A stretch of 64,000 nucleotides of DNA from Synechococcus sp. PCC 7336. Lineage in GTDB: Bacteria; Cyanobacteriota; Cyanobacteriia; Thermostichales; PCC-7336. Under the pieces are notes generated by a model. That model ran no database searches, was not told the DNA's origin, and was given only the letters and a program-made list of their open reading frames with translations. Positions 17,978 through 26,815 of the stretch are shown one piece after another. Numbering within the stretch: position 1 is the stretch's first letter; each line of letters opens with the position of its first letter. Position numbers and translations under genes: made by a program. The stretch is taken from assembly GCF_000332275.1 (NCBI RefSeq), contig NZ_CM001776.1:1287268-1351267 (forward strand), read 5' to 3'.

Positions 17978-18019
17978 GCAAACTGTCGGTGGCAAACTGT
18001 CGGTGGCAAACTGTCGGTG
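17978..18019 (+). repeat. three tandem 14-bp repeats ahead of the symporter gene
   Basis: The unit GCAAACTGTCGGTG occurs three times without interruption and ends six bases before the likely ATG at 18025. It lies where the leader and ribosome binding site should be. 14-bp steps change the spacing or the frame of any upstream start. Confidence 0.9.
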
Positions 18020-18024
18020 AAACT

Positions 18025-19449
18025 ATGGCGATGACTTCAAGTTCCGAATCAAAGGCGATCGAGCCGCGCGAGACACCACCCTCTGAAAAGTTGAGCTTAG
18101 TCACTAAGCTCGCTTTTGGCGTGGGGGATATGGGGGCGGGCATGACAGCCACTATCATGGTGTTTTACCTGCTGTTCTTTCTGACCGAGGTGGCTGGGCT
18201 GCCGCCGGGGCTGGCGGGAACAGTGCTGCTGGTTGGCAAGGCATGGGATGCCATTAACGATCCCATTATTGGGAGTTTGAGCGATCGCACCAAGTCCCGC
18301 TGGGGGCGCCGTCATTCTTGGATGTTGTGTGCGGCGATCCCGTTCGGGCTCTTCTTTTTTATCGGCTGGATGGTACCGGACTTCGGAGCCGATATAGCCA
18401 CTAACCCGTGGCCTTGGTTCTGGTATTACGCCATCGTTGCAATTTTGTTTCACACCTTCTACACCTGCTTCAACTTGCCCTACGCTGCCCTGACGCCCGA
18501 ATTGACGGAGGACTATAACGAGCGCACCAGTTTGAATAGCTTTCGCTTCACGTTTTCGATTAGCGGCAGCATTTTGGCGTTAGTAATGGCCCAAGTGATT
18601 TTTGGCCAAATCGACGATCTGAAAATGCGCTTTGTGGTGTTGGCTGGGGCGATCGCCGTGATGGCGGTGATTCCGATTTTTCTGTGTGTTTGGGGTACCG
18701 AAGAACGCTATAGTTCTGCCACCGAGCACGGGCTGTCCTATTTCGAGCAAATCAAAGTTGTTTTCAGCACCAAGGCATTTTTGTTTGTCATCGGCATTTA
18801 TCTGGCCTCTTGGCTGTCTTTCCAGCTCACAGCCTCGATCATTCCCTTCTATGCCCAGCATTGGATGGGAATGGAAGATCCCACGCCTCTGGCGATTACA
18901 GTGCAGGGGACGGCGATCGTGATGTTGTTTGTCTGGAGCTATTTCAGTCGTAAATTGGGCAAGCGGATGGTGTATTTTTTGGGCATGTCACTGTGGATTG
19001 TTGCCCAAATTTTTCTGTTCTTCTTGCCTCAAGGCGATCGCGGTTTTCTCTTTTTCCTTTGCTTCTTGGCAGGAATCGGCATCTCGACGGCCTACTTGAT
19101 TCCTTGGTCGATGATTCCCGATGTGATCGATCAGGACGAATTGAATACGGGGGAACGTCGGGAGGGGGTGTTCTACGCATTTATGGTGTTGTTGCAAAAG
19201 TTGGGGCTGGCGATCGGTCTGTTTATGGTGGGGCAGGCGTTGGAAATTTCGGGCTTCAATCATGATTTGGCAGTGCAGCCGGATTCAGCTTTGATGGCGA
19301 TTCGAGTGGCGATCGGCCCGCTGCCGTTGGTGTTTCTCATTTGCGGTCTGATTTTGGCCTATTTCTATCCGATTACCCGCAAGCGTCATGCGGAGATTTT
19401 GAAACAACTGCACGAGCGGAAGGGGTTGCCCGCGCCCACCTGTGATTGA
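18025..19449 (+). CDS. GPH-type MFS sugar:cation symporter
   Basis: An MFS transporter of about 474 residues with 12 predicted helices and the glycoside-pentoside-hexuronide (MelB-like) signatures: KLAFGVGDMGAGM near the N-terminus, AWDAINDPIIGSLSDRTKSR with the cation/sugar-site aspartates, RWGRRHSWML, and the later SMIPDVIDQDELNTGERREG. It should co-transport a sugar or glycoside with Na+ or H+ across the inner membrane. The gene overlaps the nanE-like gene region by proximity (2 bp apart), so the substrate may be an amino sugar or its derivative, but this is inference. Confidence 0.88.
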   Translation: MAMTSSSESKAIEPRETPPSEKLSLVTKLAFGVGDMGAGMTATIMVFYLLFFLTEVAGLPPGLAGTVLLVGKAWDAINDPIIGSLSDRTKSRWGRRHSWMLCAAIPFGLFFFIGWMVPDFGADIATNPWPWFWYYAIVAILFHTFYTCFNLPYAALTPELTEDYNERTSLNSFRFTFSISGSILALVMAQVIFGQIDDLKMRFVVLAGAIAVMAVIPIFLCVWGTEERYSSATEHGLSYFEQIKVVFSTKAFLFVIGIYLASWLSFQLTASIIPFYAQHWMGMEDPTPLAITVQGTAIVMLFVWSYFSRKLGKRMVYFLGMSLWIVAQIFLFFLPQGDRGFLFFLCFLAGIGISTAYLIPWSMIPDVIDQDELNTGERREGVFYAFMVLLQKLGLAIGLFMVGQALEISGFNHDLAVQPDSALMAIRVAIGPLPLVFLICGLILAYFYPITRKRHAEILKQLHERKGLPAPTCD

Positions 19450-19451
19450 GC

Positions 19452-20180
19452 ATGAATAGTGAACGATTCAATTGGGGCGACCTACTGCAATCGCTCCGAC
19501 ATCGCTTAGTGGTGTCCTGTCAAGCGGAGGGAGAGAGCCCATTTAACTCCCCAGAAGGGGTGGCGATGTTCGCGCGGGCAGCAGAACAGAACGGAGCAGC
19601 AGCAATTCGGACAGAAGGGGTTGCAAAGACTCGCAAGATTGTTGAAACGGTCTCGCTGCCAGTGATCGGACTCGTGAAAACGCAATTTCCCGACGGGACG
19701 GTTTGCATCACCGGCTCTTTCCAAGCTGTGGAAGACCTGCTCTCCACTGGCTGCAATCTTGTGGCGATGGACGGAACCTTGCGATCGCGTCCCGCTCCAG
19801 ATTCAGACCTCAACGGTCCCGCATTGATCCGTGCTGTCAAACAGCGTTACGACTGCATCGTCCTGGCCGACATTTCCACCGACGAGGATGCTGCAGCTTG
19901 TGTAGAAGCAGGCGCGGATTGCCTGTCGACCACCCTGAGCGGCTACACCCCCGCAACGGCAGATTTGCCGCGCGATCGCCCCAATCTCGATTTGGTCAGT
20001 CGACTGACCCAAACCCACCATCTGCCGGTGTTTGCAGAAGGGCGCGTCAATTCGCCCGCTCGGGCGGCACAGGCGATCGCCGCTGGAGCCTGGGCCGTAG
20101 TGGTGGGGACAGCCATCACGCGTCCCGATACGATTACCCGTTGGTATGTGGAGGCTGTAGAGGCAGCAGCAGGGCAGTAG
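19452..20180 (+). CDS. nanE: N-acetylmannosamine-6-phosphate 2-epimerase
   Basis: A 242-residue TIM-barrel enzyme of the NanE family, converting ManNAc-6-P to GlcNAc-6-P. Conserved blocks are VVSCQAEGESPFN (phosphate/active-site loop), GAAAIRTEGV, PVIGLVKTQFPDG, LVAMDGTLRSRP, LADISTDEDAAACVEAGADC, STTLSGYTP, and the phosphate grip FAEGRVNSPARAAQA with GAWAVVVGTAITRP. The ATG at 19452 follows the symporter stop by 2 bp. No NanA lyase or NanK kinase is in the window, so a complete sialic-acid pathway is not shown. Confidence 0.88.
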   Translation: MNSERFNWGDLLQSLRHRLVVSCQAEGESPFNSPEGVAMFARAAEQNGAAAIRTEGVAKTRKIVETVSLPVIGLVKTQFPDGTVCITGSFQAVEDLLSTGCNLVAMDGTLRSRPAPDSDLNGPALIRAVKQRYDCIVLADISTDEDAAACVEAGADCLSTTLSGYTPATADLPRDRPNLDLVSRLTQTHHLPVFAEGRVNSPARAAQAIAAGAWAVVVGTAITRPDTITRWYVEAVEAAAGQ

Positions 20181-20408
20181 CGATCGCCCACCGATCCGTA
20201 ATGCGTGTGACTGTTACTCGGGCTGCTGCTTGGCGAAACTCAAGGCTGGCGAAGGATCGCTGCGGTCCTCTCAAATGGCAGACTAGAGTTACACTGCACC
20301 AGCGATGGGGATTCAGGCGGTTTGGCGAGTGGACTGATTCGGCTGGCGCAAGGCAAGTCTGTAGGGTGATAGGTAATGCGACAAAACACGACTCCAACGG
20401 ATAGATCG

Positions 20409-21116
20409 ATGACGGTGGAGGAATTACTGGAGCTCTACGAGTCTGGCCAGCGCGATTTTGCCGGTGTCGAATTGGTTGGAGCAACCCTCAGCATGGAGAA
20501 CTTGAGCGAGATCTTGCTGACTGGGGCCAACTTGAGTCGTGCCGTTTTGATGGGGGTCGATCTCAGCCGTGCCGATTTGATGGAGGCGAACTTGCAGGGG
20601 GCTCAGTTGTGGAAGGCCAATCTGAGCGTGGCAAATTTAGCCGGTGCGAACTTAGCGGAAGCCAATTTATGGGATGCCAATTTATGGGATGCCAATTTAC
20701 GGCAAGCAAAACTACAGCGGGCAAATTTAACGGGAGCGAATTTGTGGAACGCTGATTTGACGGCAGCCGATTTGAGTCGTGCAGACTGCACGGGCGCTAA
20801 TTTTACAGGAGCGATTTTGTCAGAGGCTCAGTTGGTGAAAGCTCAATTGCGCAAAGTGGAATTGGCCAGTGCCGACCTGGTGGAGGCGAATTTAACCAAA
20901 GCCAATTTAATGGAGTCGAATTTGGCTGGGGTGAATTTATCGGATGCCGTCTTGGACTCCGTGCAGGCGATCGGGGCAAATTTGAGTCACACACAGGTGG
21001 ATGGTGCCAACTTTGCGGGAGCCTGTTTGCGCGGGGCAGAGTTTGAGGGAGTGGATCTGGATGCCGCTCGGTTCGAACGCACAGTCATGCCCGATGGCGA
21101 TATCCGCAGTAGCTAA
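20409..21116 (+). CDS. pentapeptide-repeat protein
   Basis: A 235-residue protein made almost wholly of A(D/N)LXX pentapeptide repeats (from about residue 25 on: LTGANLSRAVLMGVDLSRAD and many more), which fold as a right-handed quadrilateral beta helix. It begins MTVEELLELYESGQRDFAGV, a common cyanobacterial N-terminus for this family; the upstream ATG at 20376 would add 11 residues. No signal peptide is present, so it is cytoplasmic. Function unknown, as for most of the many cyanobacterial members. Confidence 0.88.
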   Translation: MTVEELLELYESGQRDFAGVELVGATLSMENLSEILLTGANLSRAVLMGVDLSRADLMEANLQGAQLWKANLSVANLAGANLAEANLWDANLWDANLRQAKLQRANLTGANLWNADLTAADLSRADCTGANFTGAILSEAQLVKAQLRKVELASADLVEANLTKANLMESNLAGVNLSDAVLDSVQAIGANLSHTQVDGANFAGACLRGAEFEGVDLDAARFERTVMPDGDIRSS

Positions 21117-21170
21117 TTGACGGCTGGTGGGATTGCATAGAGACTGGCTTGCCACTCAGGAGCATTCACT

Positions 21171-22499
21171 GTGAATCCAGATCTGTTCGCCCAGTTGCAG
21201 GCGATTCATTCTCTGCTGGTCTATCGATCGCTGTTGCAAACTCCTGTCGCGCAAGCGTGGCTGGAATGTGCCCGCCAACTGCTGTCGGCCCCCGATCGCT
21301 CGGAGCAATATGCGTGGCAATTGCAGGTGCTCTCAGCCTATGGCAATTGGTTCGAACAGTTGGCCGAACGGCAGTGCAGCGGGTCGGACTGGCTGTTGCG
21401 GGAGCTGTTAGTGACTGAAAACGCCTTTTCGCGGCAGGCGTCGAGGCGGGATCTCGGCGATCTGCCGCGATCGCTGCTGGAGGCTGCTGCGCGCGATTTA
21501 TCCCACTTGCAGCAATGGTGGAAACAGGGGGATCTGCTGGGTTGCGCTGTGGAAAAGGCGGCGGGGCAGGCGCTCGTCACCTGGAAAGATGCTCGAAGTC
21601 CGAGCACTGCGATCGCCCGACGGCTGCAGGATGCTGAGGATTGGGGCGACTGTGTGGGCGATCTCGCTGCCTATTACCGCCAGAACGGCGTCGGGCTGTT
21701 TGGTCGCTATCGAGCAGCGCGCTGGCAGGACGGTCAACTAGCGGGCATTGCGGCACCAGATGCCATTGCCCTCGATTGGATCTACGGCTGCGATCGCCAA
21801 AAAATGCTGCTGTGCCAAAATACCGAAGCTCTGTTGGCCCGACAGCCCGCCTTGAATGTCTTGCTGTACGGTGCACGGGGAACGGGCAAGTCGTCTCTAG
21901 TCAAGTCGCTGCTGCATCGATACGGCGATCGCGGCCTGCGCGTGGTGGAGATCGCGCGGTCGGATTTGCGGGATCTGTTGGTGGCGATCGATCGTCTAGC
22001 GCAATTGCCCCACGCCTTCATCGTCTTCATTGACGATCTGTCATTTGCTGCTGCAGAAACTGAGTACAAGCAACTCAAAGTCATGCTGGAGGGGGATATT
22101 GCGACTCGGCCCGAGAATGTCTGTTTGTACGCCACCTCCAATCGCCGCCATTTGGTCAAAGAGGATCTGGCCGATCGCCCCAGGCCCAGCGATACCGAAG
22201 TCCATGCCTGGGATAGCGTTCAGGAAACTTTATCTCTGAGCGATCGGTTTGGCCTCACCCTCACCTTCCCTCCCTTCAGACAGACCGATTATTTTGCCAC
22301 AGTCAACCACTTGGCAGATTACTTCCAGTTACCGCTCTCTCCCGAGAGGCTGCAGCGAGAGGCCCTGATTTGGGCGCAGCAGCAGAATGGTTTTTCGGGA
22401 CGGACGGCCCGCCAATTTATCGATCGCCAGCGAGCCCTGTGCTTTGCCGCCGGTCGAGCTATTCCCGCCGAATCACTGACCCCCGAGCAGGCAAAATAA
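21171..22499 (+). CDS. DUF815-family AAA ATPase
   Basis: A 442-residue ATPase of the DUF815 group. The N-terminal half is helical and family-specific. The C-terminal half is an AAA module with Walker A YGARGTGKSSLVK (about 236-248), Walker B FIVFIDDLSF (about 282-291) and the sensor region CLYATSNRRHLVKEDLADRP. The GTG start has AGGAG seven bases upstream. Function unknown. The gene is convergent with the FecR-domain gene and their 3' ends overlap by 41 bp. Confidence 0.85.
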   Translation: MNPDLFAQLQAIHSLLVYRSLLQTPVAQAWLECARQLLSAPDRSEQYAWQLQVLSAYGNWFEQLAERQCSGSDWLLRELLVTENAFSRQASRRDLGDLPRSLLEAAARDLSHLQQWWKQGDLLGCAVEKAAGQALVTWKDARSPSTAIARRLQDAEDWGDCVGDLAAYYRQNGVGLFGRYRAARWQDGQLAGIAAPDAIALDWIYGCDRQKMLLCQNTEALLARQPALNVLLYGARGTGKSSLVKSLLHRYGDRGLRVVEIARSDLRDLLVAIDRLAQLPHAFIVFIDDLSFAAAETEYKQLKVMLEGDIATRPENVCLYATSNRRHLVKEDLADRPRPSDTEVHAWDSVQETLSLSDRFGLTLTFPPFRQTDYFATVNHLADYFQLPLSPERLQREALIWAQQQNGFSGRTARQFIDRQRALCFAAGRAIPAESLTPEQAK

Positions 22500-23418
22500 C
22501 CTGGGGCCGAGCAGTTGGGTTATCGAGTATCCAGCGGTCTTCTGTCAGGGTGAGCTCGTAGTCTCTGGAGCCCCAAACCGGCGATCGCACGGTGATGGTG
22601 AGGTGGCGGTTGTCTTGCAGGGGAATGACTTCGCTTTGAAACAGTCCCGCGCGATCGCTGGGGGCGATCGTGCCGTTGAAGACGATGGAGTTAATCGGAT
22701 GGAGCACCCCCGCCAGTTGAACTCCGACTCGGCCGTCCGGCAAGTCCACCACTTCCAGTCGCCGAATTCCCACCCGCAGATTGCTCGATCCCAAAGGCAA
22801 GGGAGCGGTGGGGGGCTGGCCCCGTTCGATGGTGGAATAAAAGCCGCCATTGACAATGACTGTCTTGCCTTGGGCACTGGCACTGACAGAGCCACTGAGG
22901 GTGGCCACTGCTGTGTTGCTGCCGTCGGGGGTGACCCCCACCCCAAAGTTCGTGCCCCGTACTCCGGCAATGCCGGCGGGGGTTTCGATCCTCAGGCGGG
23001 AGCCGGGATGGGTGAATCGCCGAATTTGGAATTGCACCGTTCCTTGCGGCACGGTAATGTGGGTGATTTTACTGCCGTCTGTCTGGGTCTCAATTCTAGA
23101 AACTTCGATCGCTGTGTTGTCGTATACTCTGAGGCTGCCAATCCCATCGTCGAATTGCAATTGAGCGCCTGAGTCTACTGCCGTGCTGAGGCTGTCTCCC
23201 ACAGCCACGAGGCGATCGCCCAGTTGGGCAACTTGTTCGGTTTCCAAGGCGATCGGGAGGTAGGCCACTCGGCCGCGAATAGAGCGCACTTCTAACCAGC
23301 GGCTGGTGCGGTTGAGACGTCTTTCGGGCGCGGCGAAAGCAGTGGCGTGTAGAACAGCCAGAGCAACCAGGCACGCTCCCAAACGGGGAAGAACTCGGGC
23401 TAGCGTCGGTTGGTTCAC
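22459..23418 (-). CDS. FecR-domain secreted protein
   Basis: A 319-residue exported protein: signal peptide (LGACLVALAVLHATAFAAP), a LysM-like or SH3-like stretch, then a FecR domain (about residues 75-190) with VGDSLSTAVDSGAQLQFDDG, the repeated beta strands around GSLRVYDNTAIEVSR and VPQGTVQFQIR, and the diagnostic IETPAGIAGVRGTNFGV. The C-terminal 120 residues are a separate beta domain. It is not next to a sigma factor or TonB receptor, so it is unlikely to be an iron-citrate regulator; many cyanobacteria have stand-alone exported FecR proteins of unknown role. Confidence 0.82.
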   Translation of the reverse strand: MNQPTLARVLPRLGACLVALAVLHATAFAAPERRLNRTSRWLEVRSIRGRVAYLPIALETEQVAQLGDRLVAVGDSLSTAVDSGAQLQFDDGIGSLRVYDNTAIEVSRIETQTDGSKITHITVPQGTVQFQIRRFTHPGSRLRIETPAGIAGVRGTNFGVGVTPDGSNTAVATLSGSVSASAQGKTVIVNGGFYSTIERGQPPTAPLPLGSSNLRVGIRRLEVVDLPDGRVGVQLAGVLHPINSIVFNGTIAPSDRAGLFQSEVIPLQDNRHLTITVRSPVWGSRDYELTLTEDRWILDNPTARPQVILPARGSVIRRE

Positions 23419-23435
23419 GGCATAACAGTTACGAT

Positions 23436-23461
23436 TTAGATCGTCGGATTAGATCGTCGGA
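23436..23461 (-). repeat. 13-bp tandem duplication upstream of the FecR gene
   Basis: TTAGATCGTCGGA is present twice back to back, 18 bp upstream of the FecR start. It could be a regulatory site or a replication slip. Confidence 0.7.
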
Positions 23462-23588
23462 CGAGGCAATGACCCCACTTGGCATCAGGTCATGAAGTGT
23501 TCGGAGAAACCCATTCATCTTCCCGACGTAAATTCATCGACGCCCAACGGAGAAGGCTGGTTCCTAAATGCAATCTCGCCCCCGCTCC

Positions 23589-24617
23589 TCAGTAGCGAAT
23601 GCGGGGATCGATGTAAGCGTTGAGAATGTCTAACAGCAAACTAACTGCGATCGCAATTGAGGCAAAAAACACCACTAACCCCTGCACCACCGGATAGTCC
23701 CGCTGCCCGATCGCCAAGATCAAACGGCTAGCCAACCCCGGCCAAGAAAACGTCACTTCTGTCAGCAGCGCCCCTCCCATGAGTGATGCCACCACTAACC
23801 CCATCACTGTCAAAATGGGGACCAACGCATTGCGCCCCGCATGAACGAACACCACCCGCCATTCTCGCAACCCTTTCGCTCGCGCGGCGGCAATATAGGG
23901 CGATCGCAACACCTCAGTGAGATGCACCCGGATCGTGCGCACGAACACCCCAGCTAAGACGAGGCCGAGAGTAACTGCAGGCATCGCCAGATGGTGCAGA
24001 GCTTCCCCTAAAGCCGCCCAATTTCCCGTCACAGCAGCATCGATCGCATACAGCCCGGTAATCGCTCTGGGCTCGGCCATGCTGACCGGCAGGCGATTGC
24101 CAATGGGAAACCAGCCCAGATAAACGCCAAACACGAGCTGGACCATCATGCCCACCCAAAATACCGGAATCGCGTAGGTGAGAATGCTGGCGGTGCGGGT
24201 GGCGGTGTCTACAGGGCTGCGGGGATGGGTGGCGGCGAGAACCCCCAGGGGGATAGAGATCGCCAGGGCCACCAGCAGAGCGGCGATCGCCAATTCTGCC
24301 GAAGCGGGAAAAAAGGTGGCAATAATCTCGCGCACTGGTTTGCCAGTGGAGGAAATCGAAGTGCCCAAGTCCAAACGCAACAACTGGCCCAAATAGTTGA
24401 GGTATTGCACCCAAAGCGAGCCTGTCAGCCCCAAATCCGCCCGCATCTGCTCCCGCACGGCCTCAGATGCCCTCGGCCCCAAAATCGCATCCACCGGATC
24501 TCCCGGAACGATACGCAGCAAGACAAACAGAATTGTCGCGACCATCCACAATGTGGCGGGCAACAGCAGTAGTCGAGTGGTGACAAACCTACGCAGGGAA
24601 CTTTCTTGACGGCTCAC
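23589..24617 (-). CDS. peptide/nickel-type ABC transporter permease (DppB/OppB family)
   Basis: A 342-residue inner-membrane permease with six predicted helices. It has the N-terminal signature VLLRIVPGDPVDAILGPRAS and LGLTGSLWVQYLNYLGQLLR of DppB-like proteins, a BPD_transp_1 core, and the EAA-type loop YIAAARAKGLREWRVVFVHA before GRNALVPILTVMG. It is expected to import peptides, nickel or a related solute with a DppC-type permease, ATPases and a binding protein, none of which lie beside it. The start is GTG with GAGGAA upstream, both inside a small hairpin. Confidence 0.88.
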   Translation of the reverse strand: MSRQESSLRRFVTTRLLLLPATLWMVATILFVLLRIVPGDPVDAILGPRASEAVREQMRADLGLTGSLWVQYLNYLGQLLRLDLGTSISSTGKPVREIIATFFPASAELAIAALLVALAISIPLGVLAATHPRSPVDTATRTASILTYAIPVFWVGMMVQLVFGVYLGWFPIGNRLPVSMAEPRAITGLYAIDAAVTGNWAALGEALHHLAMPAVTLGLVLAGVFVRTIRVHLTEVLRSPYIAAARAKGLREWRVVFVHAGRNALVPILTVMGLVVASLMGGALLTEVTFSWPGLASRLILAIGQRDYPVVQGLVVFFASIAIAVSLLLDILNAYIDPRIRY

Positions 24618-24629
24618 GAGTTCCTCGTG
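24615..24629 (-). promoter_or_regulatory. hairpin enclosing the Shine-Dalgarno sequence and start of the permease gene
   Basis: CACGAG-TTC-CTCGTG on the plus strand is a perfect 6-bp inverted repeat. In the permease mRNA the stem contains the purine-rich GAGGAA and the GTG start codon, so ribosome access could be limited by this structure. Confidence 0.5.
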
Positions 24630-24643
24630 GATGCAACAGTCGG

Positions 24644-24672
24644 CGATCGCCTCTGAAGCATAGAGGCGATCG
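24644..24672 (-). terminator. strong hairpin after the 24.8-kb gene
   Basis: Perfect 11-bp inverted repeat, CGATCGCCTCT and AGAGGCGATCG around a 7-nt loop, between the end of the 24767-25132 gene and the permease start. It has no clear T-run. It contains a HIP1 core, so it may be a repeat rather than a terminator. Confidence 0.4.
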
Positions 24673-24766
24673 ATTCATCAGTTTAAACGAGTGTGACGGA
24701 AACGGCAGGCGCAGGCTGCAGCTTCTAAACTGAGAACTTCCACACTTCTTACATACTCCTGAAAAT

Positions 24767-25132
24767 TTAGCCGAACCAATTGGAGGGAGTATCCCCATTG
24801 GAAAAATCTTCAGCATGGAACATGTGAGTATCTCTAATTGAGTTGTCTTGGCAAATTTGATGAACACCTCGATAGATTAGTTCGTCAAAATCAAAAGAGC
24901 GATCTCTCGATCGACCTCGGACTTCGCTATATCCATACATCCATTGCTGTATCTCATCAAGCAAGACATCACTTTCAGACACTCTATTAGTTATATAATC
25001 TAAGAGCTGTTGTCGTAGAGAAGGATTGGTAAAGGCTTCTTGATAGGGGCAGATGGGATAGTGTTTCAGAATTCGATTGACATATTTGCTGACTGCCGCC
25101 ACGAAGATTGCATCTTCCTTCAGTGTGCTCAT
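24767..25132 (-). CDS. hypothetical protein, 121 residues
   Basis: I do not recognise this protein. It starts MSTLKEDAIFVAAVSKYVNR after a good AAGGAG site and is hydrophilic and largely helical, with an Arg-rich patch (SEVRGRSRDRSFDFDELIYR) in the middle. No signal peptide or membrane segment is present. The DNA is more AT-rich than the neighbouring permease gene, and it sits next to a long non-coding stretch. Confidence 0.55.
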   Translation of the reverse strand: MSTLKEDAIFVAAVSKYVNRILKHYPICPYQEAFTNPSLRQQLLDYITNRVSESDVLLDEIQQWMYGYSEVRGRSRDRSFDFDELIYRGVHQICQDNSIRDTHMFHAEDFSNGDTPSNWFG

Positions 25133-25798
25133 TTTATCCAAACTCCTTCTGGAATAGGTGTTGCAAGGATCGACGGTTGTTGAATGCTTTGCCTCAAAAT
25201 TGCTAAATTCTATCTGCCTAGGAGTTTATATCGACAGAAGGAGATTATATGGAACCACGGTCGAGGATATCGTAGTATCGAATTATCTATTCTCTACGAA
25301 CGTTGAATCTCTACAAGCCAACTTTAGGCCCGCCTAACGCGAGTCTACCTTAAAAGATATTTTTCATTTTTAGTAAAGTAGCTATTGGACTATGTAGATG
25401 CTCGTGATTTATTCTAGCTTCAGCTTAAAAAATAAAATTATACTGATTTTGGTTTCGACTATAAGTTTATCCGCCTTTTGGAGGATTATGACTGGTGTAT
25501 AGAATATATATCTCAAGGATTTTCGATGAATGTCGAAAATCCAGAACAAAAACTGATACTTTTAGAGATAATTCCACCCTTTCACTAGCAATTCCTGGGC
25601 AAGGAAGGAACACCTGACTTCAAATCAGACTCAAATAAGATGGAGTTAGGAAAGTATTAGGCATTCCTAGGCTTAATGAATCTACATATTATTTAATTTG
25701 TTGTTTCTAGAGCATTCTCCGATACTGACAGCAGCAAGCCTGAGAGGTTAGAAACAAGACGCCAAGGAGTTTGACCTGCATACGCTAGGAAACCTACG
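25133..25798. other. AT-rich non-coding region with one strong hairpin
   Basis: About 650 bp without a convincing gene. At 25517-25542 a perfect 10-bp inverted repeat (GGATTTTCGA, 6-nt loop, TCGAAAATCC) is followed by an A-rich stretch. I see no tRNA and no protein remnant. It may hold an unrecognised small RNA or only decayed DNA. Confidence 0.5.
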
Positions 25799-26215
25799 AT
25801 GACTCCATTTGATGTCCCAGACATACAGAATACAGTTCGCGAATGGTTGAATTCGCTACCCGATCGAGATGCGATCGAAAAAGAATTGCCTTCCTCAAGC
25901 CGCGATAGCTTTCAAAACCGAGAACTGAAGTATCGATTAGAGCTAGAAGTCTGCCCCGGAGTGATATTGAATTGCTACCCACTGTGGTTGGTCGGCCACA
26001 ATCTGCCTGTTATTGCAGAGATGGAGTTTCTGTGGCCTGAATCAGATCGATGGGATGATGCACCCGAGCTACTGGCTTGTCCAGATGGAAAAAGCCAATT
26101 TTGCCACACTCAACCTGAGAATGCCCTAGCGTGGATAGAGGCTGCAAATCAGCTTGCAAATAGCTTTAAGCAAAATTTTCAGAAGGTAGAGGCAGAAGCC
26201 GACCAATTTTTATAG
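25799..26215 (+). CDS. hypothetical protein, 138 residues
   Basis: Unrecognised soluble protein without a signal peptide. It begins MTPFDVPDIQNTVREWLNSL and has a likely beta core around LKYRLELEVCPGVILNCYPL and a C-terminal helix rich in Gln, Asn and Glu. It may be an immunity- or chaperone-like small alpha/beta protein, but nothing specific supports that. A short antisense frame exists and is not favoured. Confidence 0.5.
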   Translation: MTPFDVPDIQNTVREWLNSLPDRDAIEKELPSSSRDSFQNRELKYRLELEVCPGVILNCYPLWLVGHNLPVIAEMEFLWPESDRWDDAPELLACPDGKSQFCHTQPENALAWIEAANQLANSFKQNFQKVEAEADQFL

Positions 26216-26337
26216 CCTCTCCAGCGGGATCTGAGGAGGGGACGCTTACAGCAAGCAAGACATTTCGAGAGGCAGCCGCTAAAACCAACGACGTAGTAGG
26301 AGGCGGTAGAATCGCAGCCAGAATAAGAGGGGAGTGA

Positions 26338-26739
26338 GTGGAGAGCGATCGCGTGGAGACTGAGACTGAGGCTCTATTGGCGGCGAACGAGGCGTTTTAT
26401 CGGGCGTTTGAGAAGCGCGATATGGAGGCAATGGAGGCGGTCTGTTCGCAGGGGATTGGCTGTTTGTGTGCCCATCCCGGTCGCTTGCCGCTGCAGGGCT
26501 GGCAGGCGATTGGCGAGTCTTGGCGGGCGATTTTTCGCAATACCGATTACCTCGAGATCGATACGGAGATTATTTCTGTAGAGGTGAATGGGGATTTGGG
26601 TTATGTTGTGGCGATCGAACATGTGATGCAGGTGGCGAAGCGGCAACGGGGGAAGGCGCGATCGCTGGCCACCAATATTTTCGAGCGGATGGGGCCGAAT
26701 TGGTATTTGATTCACCATCACGGCAGCCCGTTGCTGTGA
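26338..26739 (+). CDS. NTF2/SnoaL-like domain protein
   Basis: A 133-residue protein with the cone-shaped NTF2/SnoaL-like fold, probably of the SnoaL_3 type. The helix ALLAANEAFYRAFEKRDMEA is followed by VCSQGIGCLCAHPGRLPLQG, GWQAIGESWRAIF and the beta strands up to NWYLIHHHGSPL, the usual C-terminal WRIVHxHxS-type pattern. The GTG start has AGGGGAG upstream. Members are often annotated as ketosteroid-isomerase-like; the substrate is unknown. An Uma2 gene follows on the same strand. Confidence 0.8.
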   Translation: MESDRVETETEALLAANEAFYRAFEKRDMEAMEAVCSQGIGCLCAHPGRLPLQGWQAIGESWRAIFRNTDYLEIDTEIISVEVNGDLGYVVAIEHVMQVAKRQRGKARSLATNIFERMGPNWYLIHHHGSPLL

Positions 26740-26815
26740 TGGTGGCAAAGGGTTGGGGGCGATCGCGACATTGAGAATTGACTACACTAAAGCCAGTGCC
26801 TCACTGCTAGCAGCT

